A stretch of DNA of 64,000 nucleotides from Pantoea vagans (GCF_001506165.1 NZ_CP011427.1:248001-312000); one strand, 5' to 3'. Numbered from the stretch's first letter, positions 20,531 to 32,311 are shown. Made by a program: numbers and translations. The notes: generated by a model not told the origin, from the sequence alone.

Positions 20531-20848
20531 ATGGCTAAGGGGCAATCATTACAAGACCCGTTTTTGAACGCTTTGCGTCGTGAACGTGTACCGGTTTCGA
20601 TCTATTTGGTGAATGGTATTAAGCTGCAAGGGCAAATTGAATCCTTTGATCAGTTCGTCATTCTGTTGAAAAACACGGTTAGCCAGATGGTGTATAAGCA
20701 CGCCATCTCTACAGTGGTTCCTTCTCGTCCGGTTTCGCACCATAGCAACACCCCGGGCGGTGGCGGTGGTAGCAGTAATTACCACCATAGCGGAAGCAAC
20801 CAGGGCGCTCAGTCGCAGCCACAACAAGACGGCGATAACGCAGAATAA
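20531..20848 (+). CDS. hfq: RNA chaperone Hfq
   Basis: The 105-residue Sm-like protein forms a hexameric ring that pairs small RNAs with mRNAs. Residues 1-65 hold Sm1 ([19 protein letters not shown]) and Sm2 ([10 protein letters not shown]) with Q8, D9, F42 and Y55-type RNA-binding positions conserved; the tail is rich in Gly, Ser, His, Asn and Gln and ends in acidic DGDNAE. AAGGA precedes the ATG. The glycine-rich tail is the variable part of this family. Confidence 0.98.
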   Translation: MAKGQSLQDPFLNALRRERVPVSIYLVNGIKLQGQIESFDQFVILLKNTVSQMVYKHAISTVVPSRPVSHHSNTPGGGGGSSNYHHSGSNQGAQSQPQQDGDNAE

Positions 20849-20866
20849 TTTTGCGCTGCCGTAAAG

Positions 20867-20915
20867 CCAGGGCTGGGGAGCGATAACGTTTTCCCGTCCT
20901 GGTTATTTTATTTTA
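20867..20915 (+). terminator. Attenuator-like hairpin between hfq and hflX
   Basis: CCAGG (20867-20871) pairs with CCTGG (20898-20902) around an inner GGGGA/TCCC-type stem, followed by TTATTTTATTTT. The structure is imperfect and may let part of the transcription pass into hflX. Confidence 0.55.
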
Positions 20916-20928
20916 GCGAGGTTATAGC

Positions 20929-22209
20929 TTGTTTGACCGTTATGATGCCGGTGAGCAGGCCGTACTGGTACACATCTGGTTCTCCCAAGACAAAGAGCTG
21001 GAAGATTTGCAGGAGTTTGAAACTCTTGTCTCTTCTGCGGGCGTCGAAGCGCTGCAAGTGATTACTGGCAGTCGCAAAGCGCCACATCCCAAATATTTTG
21101 TCGGTGAAGGAAAGGCAGTTGAAATTGCCGATGCGGTGAAAGCGAGTGGAGCATCGGTCGTTTTATTCGATCATGCCTTATCGCCTGCCCAAGAACGTAA
21201 TCTCGAGCGTGTGTGCGAATGTCGTGTTGTTGATCGCACCGGCTTAATTCTTGATATTTTTGCTCAGCGCGCCCGTACCCACGAGGGTAAGTTACAGGTC
21301 GAGCTGGCACAGCTACGCCATATGGCAACCCGTTTGGTGCGTGGATGGACGCACCTTGAGCGCCAGAAAGGCGGTATTGGTCTGCGTGGTCCAGGTGAAA
21401 CTCAGCTGGAAACGGACCGCCGTTTGTTACGTAACCGCATTAGCCTTATCCTTTCCCGCCTTGAGCGTGTAGAGAAGCAGCGCGAGCAGGGCCGACAAGC
21501 GCGTGCCAAAGCGGATGTGCCGACTGTCTCGCTGGTGGGGTATACCAACGCCGGCAAATCTACTCTGTTTAACGCAGTCACCTCTGCCAATGTCTACGCG
21601 GCGGACCAGTTGTTTGCCACACTCGATCCGACGTTACGTCGTCTGAACGTGGCGGACGTGGGTGAAGTGGTATTAGCGGATACGGTCGGATTTATTCGTC
21701 ACCTGCCGCATGATTTAGTGGCGGCCTTTAAAGCCACTCTGCAAGAGACGCGTCAGGCGACGCTGTTACTGCATGTGATCGACGCGGCAGATTTACGCGT
21801 TAACGATAATATTGAAGCCGTAAATGAAGTGCTGGCAGAAATCGAATCCGATGAAATCCCCACACTGCTGGTGATGAATAAGATCGATATGCTAGAGGGA
21901 TTTGTCCCGCGTATTGATCGCGACGAAGAGAATAAACCAACGCGTGTTTGGCTCTCTGCGCAGAGCGGAGAAGGGCTGCCCTTACTCTGGCAGGCGCTTT
22001 CTGAGCGTTTAGCCGGTGAAATCGCGCAGTATGATTTACGTCTGCCGCCGGAAGCAGGCCGTTTGCGCAGCCGCTTCTATCAGTTGCAGGCGATTGAGAA
22101 AGAATGGAATGAAGATGATGGTTGTGTAGGGTTGCATGTGCGAATGCCAATTGTTGACTGGCGTCGTTTATGCAAACAAGAGCCATCGCTCGCCAGCTAT
22201 ATTGTTTGA
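20929..22209 (+). CDS. hflX: Ribosome-rescue GTPase HflX
   Basis: The 426-residue GTPase splits stalled or heat-damaged ribosomes. The N-terminal nucleotide-binding-like domain ([16 protein letters not shown]), a coiled-coil linker with [18 protein letters not shown], and the G domain with G1 GYTNAGKST (204-212), G3 DTVGF and G4 NKID are all visible. The start is TTG with GAGG 7 bases before it, the same rare start used in E. coli (recalled), and the N-terminus [10 protein letters not shown] agrees. Confidence 0.96.
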   Translation: MFDRYDAGEQAVLVHIWFSQDKELEDLQEFETLVSSAGVEALQVITGSRKAPHPKYFVGEGKAVEIADAVKASGASVVLFDHALSPAQERNLERVCECRVVDRTGLILDIFAQRARTHEGKLQVELAQLRHMATRLVRGWTHLERQKGGIGLRGPGETQLETDRRLLRNRISLILSRLERVEKQREQGRQARAKADVPTVSLVGYTNAGKSTLFNAVTSANVYAADQLFATLDPTLRRLNVADVGEVVLADTVGFIRHLPHDLVAAFKATLQETRQATLLLHVIDAADLRVNDNIEAVNEVLAEIESDEIPTLLVMNKIDMLEGFVPRIDRDEENKPTRVWLSAQSGEGLPLLWQALSERLAGEIAQYDLRLPPEAGRLRSRFYQLQAIEKEWNEDDGCVGLHVRMPIVDWRRLCKQEPSLASYIV

Positions 22210-22300
22210 TATTGCCCAATCGAATTTACCTGAATCACGTGTGTTTTCTTTGGGTACACGCAGTAGGGTAAAACGTTATTATCATAAATGGAGTAGAGAC

Positions 22301-23539
22301 ATGGCGTGGAATCAGCCCGGAAATAACGGACAGGACCGCGACCCGTGGGGAAGCAGCAATAATCAAGGCGGCAACTCTGGGGGAAATAAGGGAGGGCGCG
22401 ATCAGGGGCCCCCTGATCTGGATGATATCTTCCGTAAGCTGAGTAAAAAACTCGGCGGACTGGGCGGTGGCAAACAGAGTGACAACAATGGCCAACGTGG
22501 CGGCGGTAGCGGTGGCAAACTGGTTGGCATTGTAGCCGTCGCAGCTGTGGTCATCTGGGCTGCCAGCGGTTTCTACACCATTAAAGAAGCGGAACGTGGC
22601 GTCGTCACGCGCTTCGGCAAATTCAGCCATCTGGTTGAGCCGGGCCTCAACTGGAAGCCCACCTTTATCGATCAGGTCCGTGCCGTGAACGTTGAAGCGG
22701 TGCGTGAACTGGCAGCCTCTGGCGTGATGTTGACCTCTGACGAAAACGTGGTGCGCGTTGAAATGAACGTACAGTACCGCGTCACCGATCCTGAGCGTTA
22801 TCTGTATGCCGTGACCAGCGCCGACGACAGTCTGCGTCAGGCCACCGACAGCGCATTGCGCGGCGTCATTGGCCGTTCAACCATGGACCGCATCTTAACC
22901 GAAGGCCGTACCGTGGTGCGTAGCGAGACCCAGCGTGAACTGGACGAAACCATTCGCCCTTACAACATGGGTATTACGTTACTCGACGTCAACTTCCAGG
23001 CGGCTCGTCCACCGGAAGAAGTCAAAGCGTCGTTTGACGATGCCATCGCTGCACGTGAAAACCGTGAGCAGTACGTGCGTGAAGCCGAAGCCTATTCGAA
23101 TGAAGTGCAGCCACGTGCGAACGGTCAGGCACAGCGTATTCTTGAAGAAGCCCGCGCTTACAAAGAGCGTACTGTGTTAGAAGCACAGGGTGAAGTGGCG
23201 CGCTTTGCGTTGTTGCTGCCTGAATACAAGGCTGCTCCGCAAATCACTAAAGAGCGCCTGTACATCGAGAGCATGGAGCGCGTGCTGAGCCATACTCGCA
23301 AAGTGTTGGTTAACGATCGTGGTAACAGCCTGATGGTTCTGCCGCTGGATCAACTGATGCGTGGTGGCCAGACGTCTGGCAACCAGGGCGGTCAGAAGAC
23401 CACCAATTTGATGAAGTTCCCGTCGTCTGACAGTTCAGCCAGCAACGAAGAGACTTCTTCATACAGTCCGAGCAGCATCATGGACCAGCGTCGCGCCAAT
23501 GCGTTACGCAACGATACCCAGCGCGCAGGGAGGGAGTAA
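22301..23539 (+). CDS. hflK: FtsH modulator HflK
   Basis: The 412-residue inner-membrane SPFH-family protein forms the HflKC cage around the FtsH protease and controls degradation of membrane proteins. The N-terminus is Gly/Asn-rich (about 1-75), then a single membrane segment (about 80-100, VGIVAVAAVVIWAASGFYTI), the SPFH domain, a long coiled-coil (ARENREQYVREAEAYSNEV), and a Gln/Gly/Ser tail. The open frame reaches back into hflX; I used the ATG at 22301, which has GGAG upstream and the MAWNQPGNNGQDRDPWG start typical of the family. Confidence 0.96.
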   Translation: MAWNQPGNNGQDRDPWGSSNNQGGNSGGNKGGRDQGPPDLDDIFRKLSKKLGGLGGGKQSDNNGQRGGGSGGKLVGIVAVAAVVIWAASGFYTIKEAERGVVTRFGKFSHLVEPGLNWKPTFIDQVRAVNVEAVRELAASGVMLTSDENVVRVEMNVQYRVTDPERYLYAVTSADDSLRQATDSALRGVIGRSTMDRILTEGRTVVRSETQRELDETIRPYNMGITLLDVNFQAARPPEEVKASFDDAIAARENREQYVREAEAYSNEVQPRANGQAQRILEEARAYKERTVLEAQGEVARFALLLPEYKAAPQITKERLYIESMERVLSHTRKVLVNDRGNSLMVLPLDQLMRGGQTSGNQGGQKTTNLMKFPSSDSSASNEETSSYSPSSIMDQRRANALRNDTQRAGRE

Positions 23540-23542
23540 TCG

Positions 23543-24547
23543 ATGCGTAAGCCAATTATTGCTGTAATTATTGTCGTACTGGTGGCGCTGTATGCCTCAC
23601 TGTTTGTAGTGCAGGAAGGCGAGCGCGGTATCGTGCTGCGCTTCGGTAAAGTTCTGCGTGATAGCGAGAACAAACCGCAGGTGTATGCGCCGGGTCTGCA
23701 CTTCAAGATTCCTTTCATCGAAACCGTGAAATCTCTTGATGCACGTATCCAGACCATGGATAACCAAGCCGATCGCTTTGTCACCAAAGAGAAGAAAGAC
23801 CTGATCGTTGATTCGTATATCAAATGGCGCATCAGTGACTTCAGTCGTTACTACCTGGCAACCGGTGGTGGTGATGTTTCTCAGGCGGAAGTCCTGCTGA
23901 AACGTAAGTTCAGTGACCGTCTGCGTTCTGAAATGGGTCGTCTGGATGTGAAGGATATTGTTACTGATTCACGTGGCCGACTGACTACAGATGTACGTGA
24001 TGCGCTGAATACCGGTACTGCAGGCAATGACGATGAAGTTCAGACGCCAGCAGCGGATGATGCCATCGCCAATGCAGCAGCCCGTGTAGAGCGTGAAACC
24101 AACAGCAGCGAGCCAGCGCCAAATCCAAACAGTATGGCGGCACTGGGTATTCAGGTGGTGGATGTGCGCATCAAGCAGATCAACCTGCCAGCAGAAGTCT
24201 CGGATGCGATCTACAACCGTATGCGTGCTGAACGTGAAGCAGTGGCGCGTAGCCAGCGTTCACAGGGTCAGGAAGAAGCGGAGAAACTGCGTGCCCAGGC
24301 CGATTACCAGGTGACTCGTACTCTGGCTGAAGCGCAGCGTCAGGCTTTGATCTCTCGCGGTGAAGGTGATGCGCAGGCGGCGAAGCTGTTTGCGGATGCA
24401 TTTGGTCAGGATCCTGATTTCTATGCCTTTATCCGTAGCTTACGTGCTTACGAGAACAGCTTCTCTGACAATCAGGATGTAATGGTGTTAAGCCCAGATA
24501 GCGATTTCTTCCGTTATATGAAGGCGCCCACTAACGCCACGCGTTAA
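23543..24547 (+). CDS. hflC: FtsH modulator HflC
   Basis: The 334-residue partner of HflK has an N-terminal membrane anchor (about 3-20, IIAVIIVVLVALYASLFVV), an SPFH domain (EGERGIVLRFGKV) and a coiled-coil C-terminal half (REAVARSQRSQGQEEAEKLR). It starts 3 bp after hflK. The strong terminator that follows ends the hfq-hflX-hflK-hflC run. Confidence 0.97.
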   Translation: MRKPIIAVIIVVLVALYASLFVVQEGERGIVLRFGKVLRDSENKPQVYAPGLHFKIPFIETVKSLDARIQTMDNQADRFVTKEKKDLIVDSYIKWRISDFSRYYLATGGGDVSQAEVLLKRKFSDRLRSEMGRLDVKDIVTDSRGRLTTDVRDALNTGTAGNDDEVQTPAADDAIANAAARVERETNSSEPAPNPNSMAALGIQVVDVRIKQINLPAEVSDAIYNRMRAEREAVARSQRSQGQEEAEKLRAQADYQVTRTLAEAQRQALISRGEGDAQAAKLFADAFGQDPDFYAFIRSLRAYENSFSDNQDVMVLSPDSDFFRYMKAPTNATR

Positions 24548-24564
24548 GAACTGATATAACCTTG

Positions 24565-24593
24565 AGGCCGACAATGTTGTCGGCCTTTTTTTT
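24565..24593 (+). terminator. Terminator after hflC
   Basis: A 9-bp stem (24565-24573 with 24578-24586) closes a 4-nt loop and leads into nine T residues; it is among the strongest terminators in the window. Confidence 0.95.
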
Positions 24594-24604
24594 GGAAAAA
24601 TAGA

Positions 24605-24805
24605 ATGAACACAACCATCTGGATGGCGCTGGCGTTAGTTTTGGTGCTGGAAGGGCTGGGGCCGATGTTTTTGCCGCGAATCTGGCGCCGTATGATCCTG
24701 TCCATGGCTCAACTGCCGGATCGCATCCTGCATCGTTTTGGTGGCGGCTTAGTGGTCGCTGGCGTGGTGATCTACTACATGCTGAGCGCCCACGCGAGTG
24801 CCTGA
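24605..24805 (+). CDS. yjeT: DUF2065 inner-membrane protein YjeT
   Basis: The 66-residue protein has two hydrophobic segments (about 4-22 and 46-62) around a charged loop with LPRIWRRM, the pattern of DUF2065/YjeT. Its function is unknown. It lies between hflC and purA, as in E. coli, but after a strong terminator, so it depends on read-through or its own promoter. Confidence 0.88.
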   Translation: MNTTIWMALALVLVLEGLGPMFLPRIWRRMILSMAQLPDRILHRFGGGLVVAGVVIYYMLSAHASA

Positions 24806-24901
24806 TAAGTAAATTTGTGCGCTATTTCACAGCTAAATGGTGTCTGTCCCGCGTTGTTTACCCAACATCTTGTGAGTTGATCAAAACGCAGGCAAAAAAC
24901 A

Positions 24902-24917
24902 GCGCAATCGTATGCTA
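24902..24917. promoter_or_regulatory. Candidate PurR operator upstream of purA
   Basis: Eleven of 16 positions agree with the PurR consensus ACGCAAACGTTTGCGT, including the central CG. It is 67 bp before the purA start. E. coli purA is PurR-regulated, which supports the call; a second box was not found. Confidence 0.5.
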
Positions 24918-24962
24918 AAAGTGCTGAAAGAGACAAAAACCGATGGTAGAATCCATTTTTAA

Positions 24963-26282
<1,320 letters not shown>

Positions 26283-26299
26283 TCCTTCAGGTTCTCCTC

Positions 26300-26325
26300 A
26301 GGCCGGACATTGTCCGGCCTTACTT
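26300..26325 (+). terminator. Probable terminator after purA
   Basis: A 9-bp stem (26300-26308 with 26312-26320) has a 3-nt loop but only a short broken T tract. Confidence 0.65.
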
Positions 26326-26482
26326 CATCCGTTCTTTGACTCCGCTCACTCTCTTTTTCGTGCAAATATCGACACTTGCCTGAAAAAAACGCACCGGCCT
26401 CCACGCTCTGGTTTATCATCATACTTAAACACCACGCCGACCGGCGCATAACCATAACAATCGATGATTCACTGAGGTGTAT

Positions 26483-26926
26483 GTGCAGCTAACGAGTTTC
26501 ACTGATTATGGTCTGCGTGCGCTGATTTACATGGCGACGCTACCCGAAGGTAAGCAGACCAACATTACTGAAGTCACCGATACCTACGGGGTGTCGCGTA
26601 ACCATATGGTTAAAATCATCAACCAACTGAGCCGGGCCGGCTACGTTGCTGCGACGCGCGGCAAAAACGGCGGAATTCGTTTAGGCATGGACCCGGAAAA
26701 GATCGTGATTGGTCAGGTGGTGAGAAAAATGGAGCCTTTGCAGCTGGTAAACTGTGAGGAGTGTGCCATCACACCAGCCTGTCGCCTACGTAAGGCGTTG
26801 TATGACGCGGTCCAGTTATTCCTTAAGGAACTGGATAACTATACCCTGGCCGATCTTGTCAGAGACAACGACGGCCTGTACCAAATTTTATTGTCCGAAC
26901 CGCCGGTGGCAATCCAAATTAAATGA
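26483..26926 (+). CDS. nsrR: Nitric-oxide-sensing repressor NsrR
   Basis: The 147-residue Rrf2-family winged-helix regulator uses an iron-sulfur cluster to sense nitric oxide and represses NO-defence genes. The HTH is in [19 protein letters not shown], followed by the wing [10 protein letters not shown] chose the GTG at 26483 (GAGG 5 bases upstream; protein then starts [14 protein letters not shown] as in E. coli); an in-frame GTG at 26477 overlaps the ribosome binding site. The three ligand cysteines are spaced C-X2-C-X5-C, two residues shorter between the first two than in E. coli NsrR (C-X4-C-X5-C). It lies 16 bp before rnr. Confidence 0.95.
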   Translation: MQLTSFTDYGLRALIYMATLPEGKQTNITEVTDTYGVSRNHMVKIINQLSRAGYVAATRGKNGGIRLGMDPEKIVIGQVVRKMEPLQLVNCEECAITPACRLRKALYDAVQLFLKELDNYTLADLVRDNDGLYQILLSEPPVAIQIK

Positions 26927-26942
26927 CATCGGAGGAACCGTA

Positions 26943-29390
26943 ATGTCAAAAGATCCTTTTCAGGATAGAGAAGCAGAAAAGTACGACAACCCCATTCCCA
27001 GCCGCGAATTCATTCTGGCGCTGTTAGAGAAGCGCGAAAAGCCGGCTAACCGCGATGAAATCGCTCAGGAATTGAAGATCACCAGCGAAGAGCAGCTCGA
27101 AGCGCTGCGTCGTCGTCTGCGCGCCATGGAGCGCGATGGTCAGCTGGTGTTTACCCGTCGTCAGTGTTACGCCCTGCCAGAACGCCTTGATTTACTGCGT
27201 GGGAAAGTGATTGGTCATCGTGATGGCTATGGTTTCTTGCGTGTTGAAGGCCAAAAAGATGATTTCTACCTGTCGGCTGAGCAGATGAAGTTCTGCCTGC
27301 ACGGTGATGTGATCCTGGCGCAGCCGGGAAGTGCCGATCGTAAAGGGCGTCGTGAGGCGCGCGTCGTGCGCGTGCTGGAACCGCGCAACAGCCAGATTGT
27401 TGGCCGCTACTTCACCGATGCCGGTACAGGCTTTGTGGTGCCGGATGACAGCCGCCTGAGCTTTGACATCCTTATTCCACAAGAAGACACCCTCAATGCG
27501 CGCATGGGTTCGGTGGTGGTGGTCGAGATCGTCCAGCGCTCAACCCGCCGCAGCAAGGCTATCGGTAAGGTTACCGAAATTCTCGGTGATAACATGGGAA
27601 CCGGGCTGGCCGTGGATATGGCGCTGCGCACCCATGAAATTCCGCACACCTGGCCAGAAGAAGTAGAGAAAGAGATTTCGAAGCTGAAGGAAGAGGTACC
27701 GGAAGCCGCCAAAAAAGGCCGCGTGGACCTGCGTGAACTGCCGTTGGTGACTATCGATGGTGAAGACGCACGTGACTTTGATGATGCAGTATATTGCGAG
27801 AAAAAACGCGGTGGCGGCTGGCGTCTCTGGGTCGCGATTGCAGATGTGAGTTATTACGTGCGTCCGGGCACGGCACTGGATACCGAAGCGCATCAGCGTG
27901 GTACCTCCGTGTACTTCCCATCGCAGGTGGTACCGATGCTGCCAGAGATCCTCTCAAACGGCCTTTGCTCATTGAACCCACAGGTGGATCGGTTGTGCAT
28001 GGTGTGTGAGATGACCATCTCTTCCAGCGGCAAACTGACCGGTTACAAGCACTACGAAGCGGTGATGAACTCCCACGCGCGTCTGACCTACAACAAAGTG
28101 TGGAGCATTCTGCAGGGTAATCAGGAGCTGCGTGAGCAGTATGCTTCTCAGGTTAAGCACCTGGAAGAACTGCATGACATGTATGAAGTGCTGGAAACGG
28201 CACGTGAGCAACGTGGTGGTATCTCCTTCGAAACCGAAGAAGCCAAGTTTATTTTCAATGCGGAACGTCGTATTGAGCGCGTTGAACGCACCGTGCGCAA
28301 TGATGCCCATAAGCTGATCGAAGAGTGCATGATCCTCGCGAATATCGCGTCTGCACGCTTCGTTGAAAAGAACCAGGAACCTTCGCTGTTCCGCGATCAC
28401 GATCGTCCAACCGAAGACAGCATCAAAAGCTTCCGTACCGTGTTGAATGAGCTGGGCTTGAGCCTGCCTGGTGGTGCAAAACCGCAGCCTATCGATTATG
28501 CCGATTTGCTGAAGCAGGTGGCCGATCGCCCTGATGCGGAAATGCTGCAAACCATGCTGCTGCGTTCGATGAAGCAAGCGGTGTACGATCCGGAAAACCG
28601 TGGCCACTTTGGTCTGGCACTGCAGTCTTATGCGCACTTCACCTCGCCGATTCGTCGTTATCCGGACTTGTTACTGCATCGCGCCATTAAGTACCTGCTG
28701 GCGAAAGAGCAGGGCACCCTGAACGGGAACACCACGCCGACCGGTGGTTATCACTACGATATGCAGCAGATGTTGCAGCTCGGCCAGCACTGTTCAATGA
28801 CCGAGCGTCGTGCCGATGAAGCCACGCGCGATGTCGCTGACTGGCTGAAATGTGACTTCATGCAGGATCAGGTGGGCAATGTCTTTAACGGTGTGATCTC
28901 CAGTGTCACCGGTTTTGGCTTCTTCGTCCGCCTCAACGATCTGTTTATCGATGGTCTGGTGCATGTGTCTACGCTGGATAACGATTACTACCGCTTCGAT
29001 CCTATCGGCCAGCGCCTGATTGGCGAATCGGGTGGCCGCACCTATCGCCTTGGCGATGCGGTGGAAGTTCGCGTGGATGCGGTGCATATGGATGAGCGTA
29101 AAATTGATTTCGCGCTGATCTCCAGCAAGCGCGTGCCACGCGGCGAAGGTAAAACCGAACGTGAGCGTGAGAAGCGTGGCGGTAAGCCGCCGGCTAAGCG
29201 CCGTCGTGATGCGGGCAAGAAGGGGACTTTTGAACCTGATGCTGCATTCCGTGGCGAGAAGAAAAAGTCTGTGGCTGCTGAAAAACCGGCTAAAACTGAG
29301 AAAAAAGGCAAAAAAGTCTCAGAGAAAACCCGTAAAATCGCCGCCGCCACTAAGGCAAAGCGTGCGACGAAAAAATCCAGCGAAGCCTGA
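26943..29390 (+). CDS. rnr: Ribonuclease R
   Basis: The 815-residue 3'-5' exoribonuclease (E. coli 813) degrades structured RNA, acts in trans-translation and rises in cold shock. Parts: N-terminal HTH (about 20-85), two cold-shock domains, RNB catalytic domain with the metal-binding [12 protein letters not shown] (from about residue 273), S1 domain (about 645-725), and a Lys/Arg-rich tail (730-815). GGAGG stands before the ATG. It is co-transcribed with nsrR, as in E. coli. Confidence 0.97.
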   Translation: MSKDPFQDREAEKYDNPIPSREFILALLEKREKPANRDEIAQELKITSEEQLEALRRRLRAMERDGQLVFTRRQCYALPERLDLLRGKVIGHRDGYGFLRVEGQKDDFYLSAEQMKFCLHGDVILAQPGSADRKGRREARVVRVLEPRNSQIVGRYFTDAGTGFVVPDDSRLSFDILIPQEDTLNARMGSVVVVEIVQRSTRRSKAIGKVTEILGDNMGTGLAVDMALRTHEIPHTWPEEVEKEISKLKEEVPEAAKKGRVDLRELPLVTIDGEDARDFDDAVYCEKKRGGGWRLWVAIADVSYYVRPGTALDTEAHQRGTSVYFPSQVVPMLPEILSNGLCSLNPQVDRLCMVCEMTISSSGKLTGYKHYEAVMNSHARLTYNKVWSILQGNQELREQYASQVKHLEELHDMYEVLETAREQRGGISFETEEAKFIFNAERRIERVERTVRNDAHKLIEECMILANIASARFVEKNQEPSLFRDHDRPTEDSIKSFRTVLNELGLSLPGGAKPQPIDYADLLKQVADRPDAEMLQTMLLRSMKQAVYDPENRGHFGLALQSYAHFTSPIRRYPDLLLHRAIKYLLAKEQGTLNGNTTPTGGYHYDMQQMLQLGQHCSMTERRADEATRDVADWLKCDFMQDQVGNVFNGVISSVTGFGFFVRLNDLFIDGLVHVSTLDNDYYRFDPIGQRLIGESGGRTYRLGDAVEVRVDAVHMDERKIDFALISSKRVPRGEGKTEREREKRGGKPPAKRRRDAGKKGTFEPDAAFRGEKKKSVAAEKPAKTEKKGKKVSEKTRKIAAATKAKRATKKSSEA

Positions 29391-29393
29391 TGA

Positions 29394-29460
29394 AGCTGCC
29401 ATTAACGGCAGCTCATATTCGTAGCGGCGCAATTTATTGCGCAATGATTCGCGCCGCTAC
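29394..29460. repeat. Hairpin after rnr followed by paired GTAGCGGCGC repeats
   Basis: A 7-bp hairpin (29394-29400 with 29407-29413) lies 3 bp after the rnr stop. Then GTAGCGGCGC (29421-29430) and its exact reverse complement (29451-29460) face each other around an inner GCGCAA-TTTA-TTGCGC stem (29427-29442). This is one locus of the dispersed hairpin-repeat family described under findings, in the paired head-to-head form. Confidence 0.75.
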
Positions 29461-29502
29461 ACACGATTATTCAACGATATACATCCAACCTTGAGCAAAG
29501 TA

Positions 29503-30237
29503 ATGAGCGAAATAATTTTTGGTATTCATTCCGTGCAGGCACTGCTGGAACGTGATCCTCAGCGTTTCCAGGAAGTCTTTATTCTCAAAGGCCGTGACGA
29601 TCGTCGCCTGCAGCCGCTGATTGCCGCACTGGAAGCTCAGGGGATCGTGATTCAGGTCGCTAACCGCCAATGGCTGGACAGCCAGGTTGAAGGCGGTGTG
29701 CACCAGGGGATTGTGGCGCGCGTGAAGCAGGGTAAAAACTATCAGGAAGGCGATCTGCCGGATCTGCTGCAGAGCCTCGATAAACCGTTTCTACTGGTAC
29801 TGGATGGCGTTACCGATCCCCACAACCTCGGCGCGTGCCTGCGTAGCGCAGATGCGGCTGGCGTACACGCCGTCATCGTACCGAAAGACCGTGCTGCACC
29901 GCTGAATGCGACGGCGAAAAAAGTGGCCAGCGGCGCGGCAGAAAACGTACCGTTGATTCGCGTCACTAATCTGGCACGTACCCTGCGCTTGCTGCAGGAA
30001 TACAACATTTGGGTGGTCGGTACGGCAGGTGAAGCCGATCATACGGTGTATCAAAGCAAAATGACCGGCCCCATGGCGCTGGTGATGGGCGCGGAAGGGG
30101 AAGGGATGCGCCGTCTGACGCGTGAACACTGCGATGAACTGATCAGCATTCCTATGGCAGGCAGCGTCTCATCATTGAACGTATCTGTTGCCACTGGCGT
30201 GTGCTTGTTCGAAGCGGTGCGTCAGCGCCTGGCGTGA
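29503..30237 (+). CDS. rlmB: 23S rRNA (guanosine-2251-2'-O)-methyltransferase RlmB
   Basis: The 244-residue SPOUT-family methyltransferase modifies G2251 in the peptidyl-transferase P loop. The N-terminal substrate-binding domain (about 1-75) precedes the trefoil-knot domain with [28 protein letters not shown] and [17 protein letters not shown]. The ATG at 29503 was chosen because [16 protein letters not shown] is the family N-terminus; the longer open frame runs through the upstream repeat. The ribosome binding site is weak (GAGCAAAG). Confidence 0.96.
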   Translation: MSEIIFGIHSVQALLERDPQRFQEVFILKGRDDRRLQPLIAALEAQGIVIQVANRQWLDSQVEGGVHQGIVARVKQGKNYQEGDLPDLLQSLDKPFLLVLDGVTDPHNLGACLRSADAAGVHAVIVPKDRAAPLNATAKKVASGAAENVPLIRVTNLARTLRLLQEYNIWVVGTAGEADHTVYQSKMTGPMALVMGAEGEGMRRLTREHCDELISIPMAGSVSSLNVSVATGVCLFEAVRQRLA

Positions 30238-30326
30238 TCCTCGCCGCAAAAGTGTTTTTGTACCAGGCATAACTGTGCATCACCCTCATACTTGAACCAT
30301 GCGTTCAATGAGGGGGATGCAATATT

Positions 30327-31955
30327 ATGCCTTGGACCACCCACAACGTTTTCAATCAACCACCGCCACTCAGTAACAGTAACCTGTTCACCCATGATAT
30401 TGCGCTTTGCGAGGCCTTGACCCGCGAAGGCGCGGGCTGGGATCGCGAATGGCTCGCCTCCGTTGGGCTGCAACTTGGCAGCGCTGAATCTCTCGAATTA
30501 GGCCGACTGGCTAATGCGTACCCGCCCGAACTGCTCCGTTACGATGCCCGTGGTGAGCGGCTTGATGAAGTGCGTTTTCATCCCGCCTGGCATTTGCTGA
30601 TGCAAGGACTTTGCGCCAGCCGCCTGCACAATCTCAGCTGGCAACCTGACGTACAGCCCAATGCCATGGTGGCGCGCGCGGCTCGCTTCATTTTGCATGC
30701 TCAGGTTGAAGCCGGATCGCTTTGTCCGGTCACCATGACGCATGCCGCCATCCCGCTACTGCAAAATTATTTGCCGCAGCCCTATGCCGACTGGCACGAC
30801 GCCCTGCTCAGCGATCGCTATGACGCCCATCACGTGGCGGGCAATAAAAAGCGCGGTCTGTTGATCGGTATGGGGATGACAGAAAAACAGGGTGGTACCG
30901 ATGTGTTGAGCAACACGACACACGCTGAACCGCTTGGTGTGCGTGGGCCTGGCGAGCCTTATCGTATCACCGGGCATAAATGGTTCTTCTCGGTGCCACA
31001 AAGTGATGCACACCTGATCCTGGCGCAGACAGCGCAAGGGCTGAGCTGTTTCTTTTTGCCACGACTGCTGCCGGATGGCATGCGAAATGCCATCCGCATC
31101 GAGCGATTAAAAGAGAAGCTGGGAAACCGTTCCAACGCCAGCGCCGAAGTCGAGTTTCAGGATGCCATTGGCTGGTTGATGGGAGAAGAGGGTGAGGGTG
31201 TGCGGCTGATCCTGAAAATGGGCAGTATGACGCGATTTGACTGTGCGCTGGGCAGCCATGGTCAGATGCGTCGCGCCTTATCCATTGCCTTGCACCACGC
31301 ACAGCAGCGCCAGGTAATGGGCAAAAACCTCAGTGACCAGCCGTTGATGCGCAGCGTGCTGGCGCAGCAGGCGCTACAACTGGAAGGGCAAACTGCACTG
31401 CTGCTGCGTCTGGCACGCGCCTGGTCAACCCCCGCCAGTGAGCATGAACGTTTATATGCACGGCTGTTTACCCCTGCAGCCAAATTTGGCATCTGCAAGG
31501 CGGGCATCCCCTTTGTGGCGGAAGCCATGGAGGTTTTGGGAGGCATCGGCTATTGCGAAGAGAGCGAACTGCCGCGCCTCTATCGCGAAATGCCGGTGAA
31601 CAGCATTTGGGAGGGTTCAGGCAATGTGATGTGTCTGGATGTGATGCGTGTGATGGGGCGGCATGCGGATGTGTTAACTATGCTGGATGATGAGTTCGAT
31701 GCGGTGAAAGGGATCAACCGTCATTTTGATCGCCGCTGGCGTCAGCTCCGGTTGCTGCTACCCCATGCCCGGGAGGGGGTTGCGCGCGAAGTGACCCAAA
31801 CGTTATTGCAGCTGGCAAGCGCAGCCATTTTGCTCAAAGTGGCAGAACCGCCACTCGCCGATAGTTGGTGCGGCCAGCATCTGGATATGCGTGGCCGACG
31901 CGGACTGAGTGACGATCTCTGCAGCCGCTTACTGCTGCGAGCCAGTGCCCGTTGA
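30327..31955 (+). CDS. aidB: Adaptive-response acyl-CoA dehydrogenase-like protein AidB
   Basis: The 542-residue FAD protein of the acyl-CoA dehydrogenase superfamily (E. coli 541) is induced by alkylation damage, binds DNA and is thought to protect it from or destroy alkylating agents. GMGMTEKQGGTDV, KWFFSVPQSDAH and the C-terminal GIGYCEESELPRLYREMPV match the family closely. Its last 27 bp overlap convergent bsmA. In E. coli it is under Ada control; I could not confirm an Ada site in the 89-bp spacer upstream. Confidence 0.95.
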   Translation: MPWTTHNVFNQPPPLSNSNLFTHDIALCEALTREGAGWDREWLASVGLQLGSAESLELGRLANAYPPELLRYDARGERLDEVRFHPAWHLLMQGLCASRLHNLSWQPDVQPNAMVARAARFILHAQVEAGSLCPVTMTHAAIPLLQNYLPQPYADWHDALLSDRYDAHHVAGNKKRGLLIGMGMTEKQGGTDVLSNTTHAEPLGVRGPGEPYRITGHKWFFSVPQSDAHLILAQTAQGLSCFFLPRLLPDGMRNAIRIERLKEKLGNRSNASAEVEFQDAIGWLMGEEGEGVRLILKMGSMTRFDCALGSHGQMRRALSIALHHAQQRQVMGKNLSDQPLMRSVLAQQALQLEGQTALLLRLARAWSTPASEHERLYARLFTPAAKFGICKAGIPFVAEAMEVLGGIGYCEESELPRLYREMPVNSIWEGSGNVMCLDVMRVMGRHADVLTMLDDEFDAVKGINRHFDRRWRQLRLLLPHAREGVAREVTQTLLQLASAAILLKVAEPPLADSWCGQHLDMRGRRGLSDDLCSRLLLRASAR

Positions 31956-32255
31956 TGGGGCGCCAAAGAGAATCGCAGTACCGTACCAAAAACCAGGCAG
32001 GGTGGTTTCATCAAGCATCAGGATTTGGTAGTACACCGCTCCAGCCTGATTGGCGCGCGCGGCCAGTGCTCGTTGGGCATCATCTGGCGAGCCACGTGTA
32101 GTGACGGTGATATTGCCGAGCTTACGCAAGCCGTAACTTTGTGCGCGGGTGATTTCCTGCGCGTGGCTGGTGGGCGGCGGCGGTGCTTTGGGTGTGGTTT
32201 TGAAAGCGGAACAGCCACTCAGCACCAGACACACTGCCAGTAAAAGGCGACGCAT
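31929..32255 (-). CDS. bsmA: Biofilm/stress lipoprotein BsmA (YjfO)
   Basis: The 108-residue protein has a lipoprotein signal with lipobox LSGC (Cys15), a Pro-rich stretch, then a DUF1471 domain (TTRGSPDDAQRALAARANQAGAVYYQILMLDET). It matches E. coli BsmA, a lipoprotein tied to peroxide and acid resistance and biofilm. GGAG precedes the ATG. The gene is convergent with aidB and overlaps it by 27 bp; yjfN, which separates them in E. coli, is absent. Confidence 0.88.
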   Translation of the reverse strand: MRRLLLAVCLVLSGCSAFKTTPKAPPPPTSHAQEITRAQSYGLRKLGNITVTTRGSPDDAQRALAARANQAGAVYYQILMLDETTLPGFWYGTAILFGAPSTGTGSQQ

Positions 32256-32311
32256 AACACACTCCAGAAAGAGGAAGATGGCTCAAGTTTATGCCATCTT
32301 CCCTTTTCATA

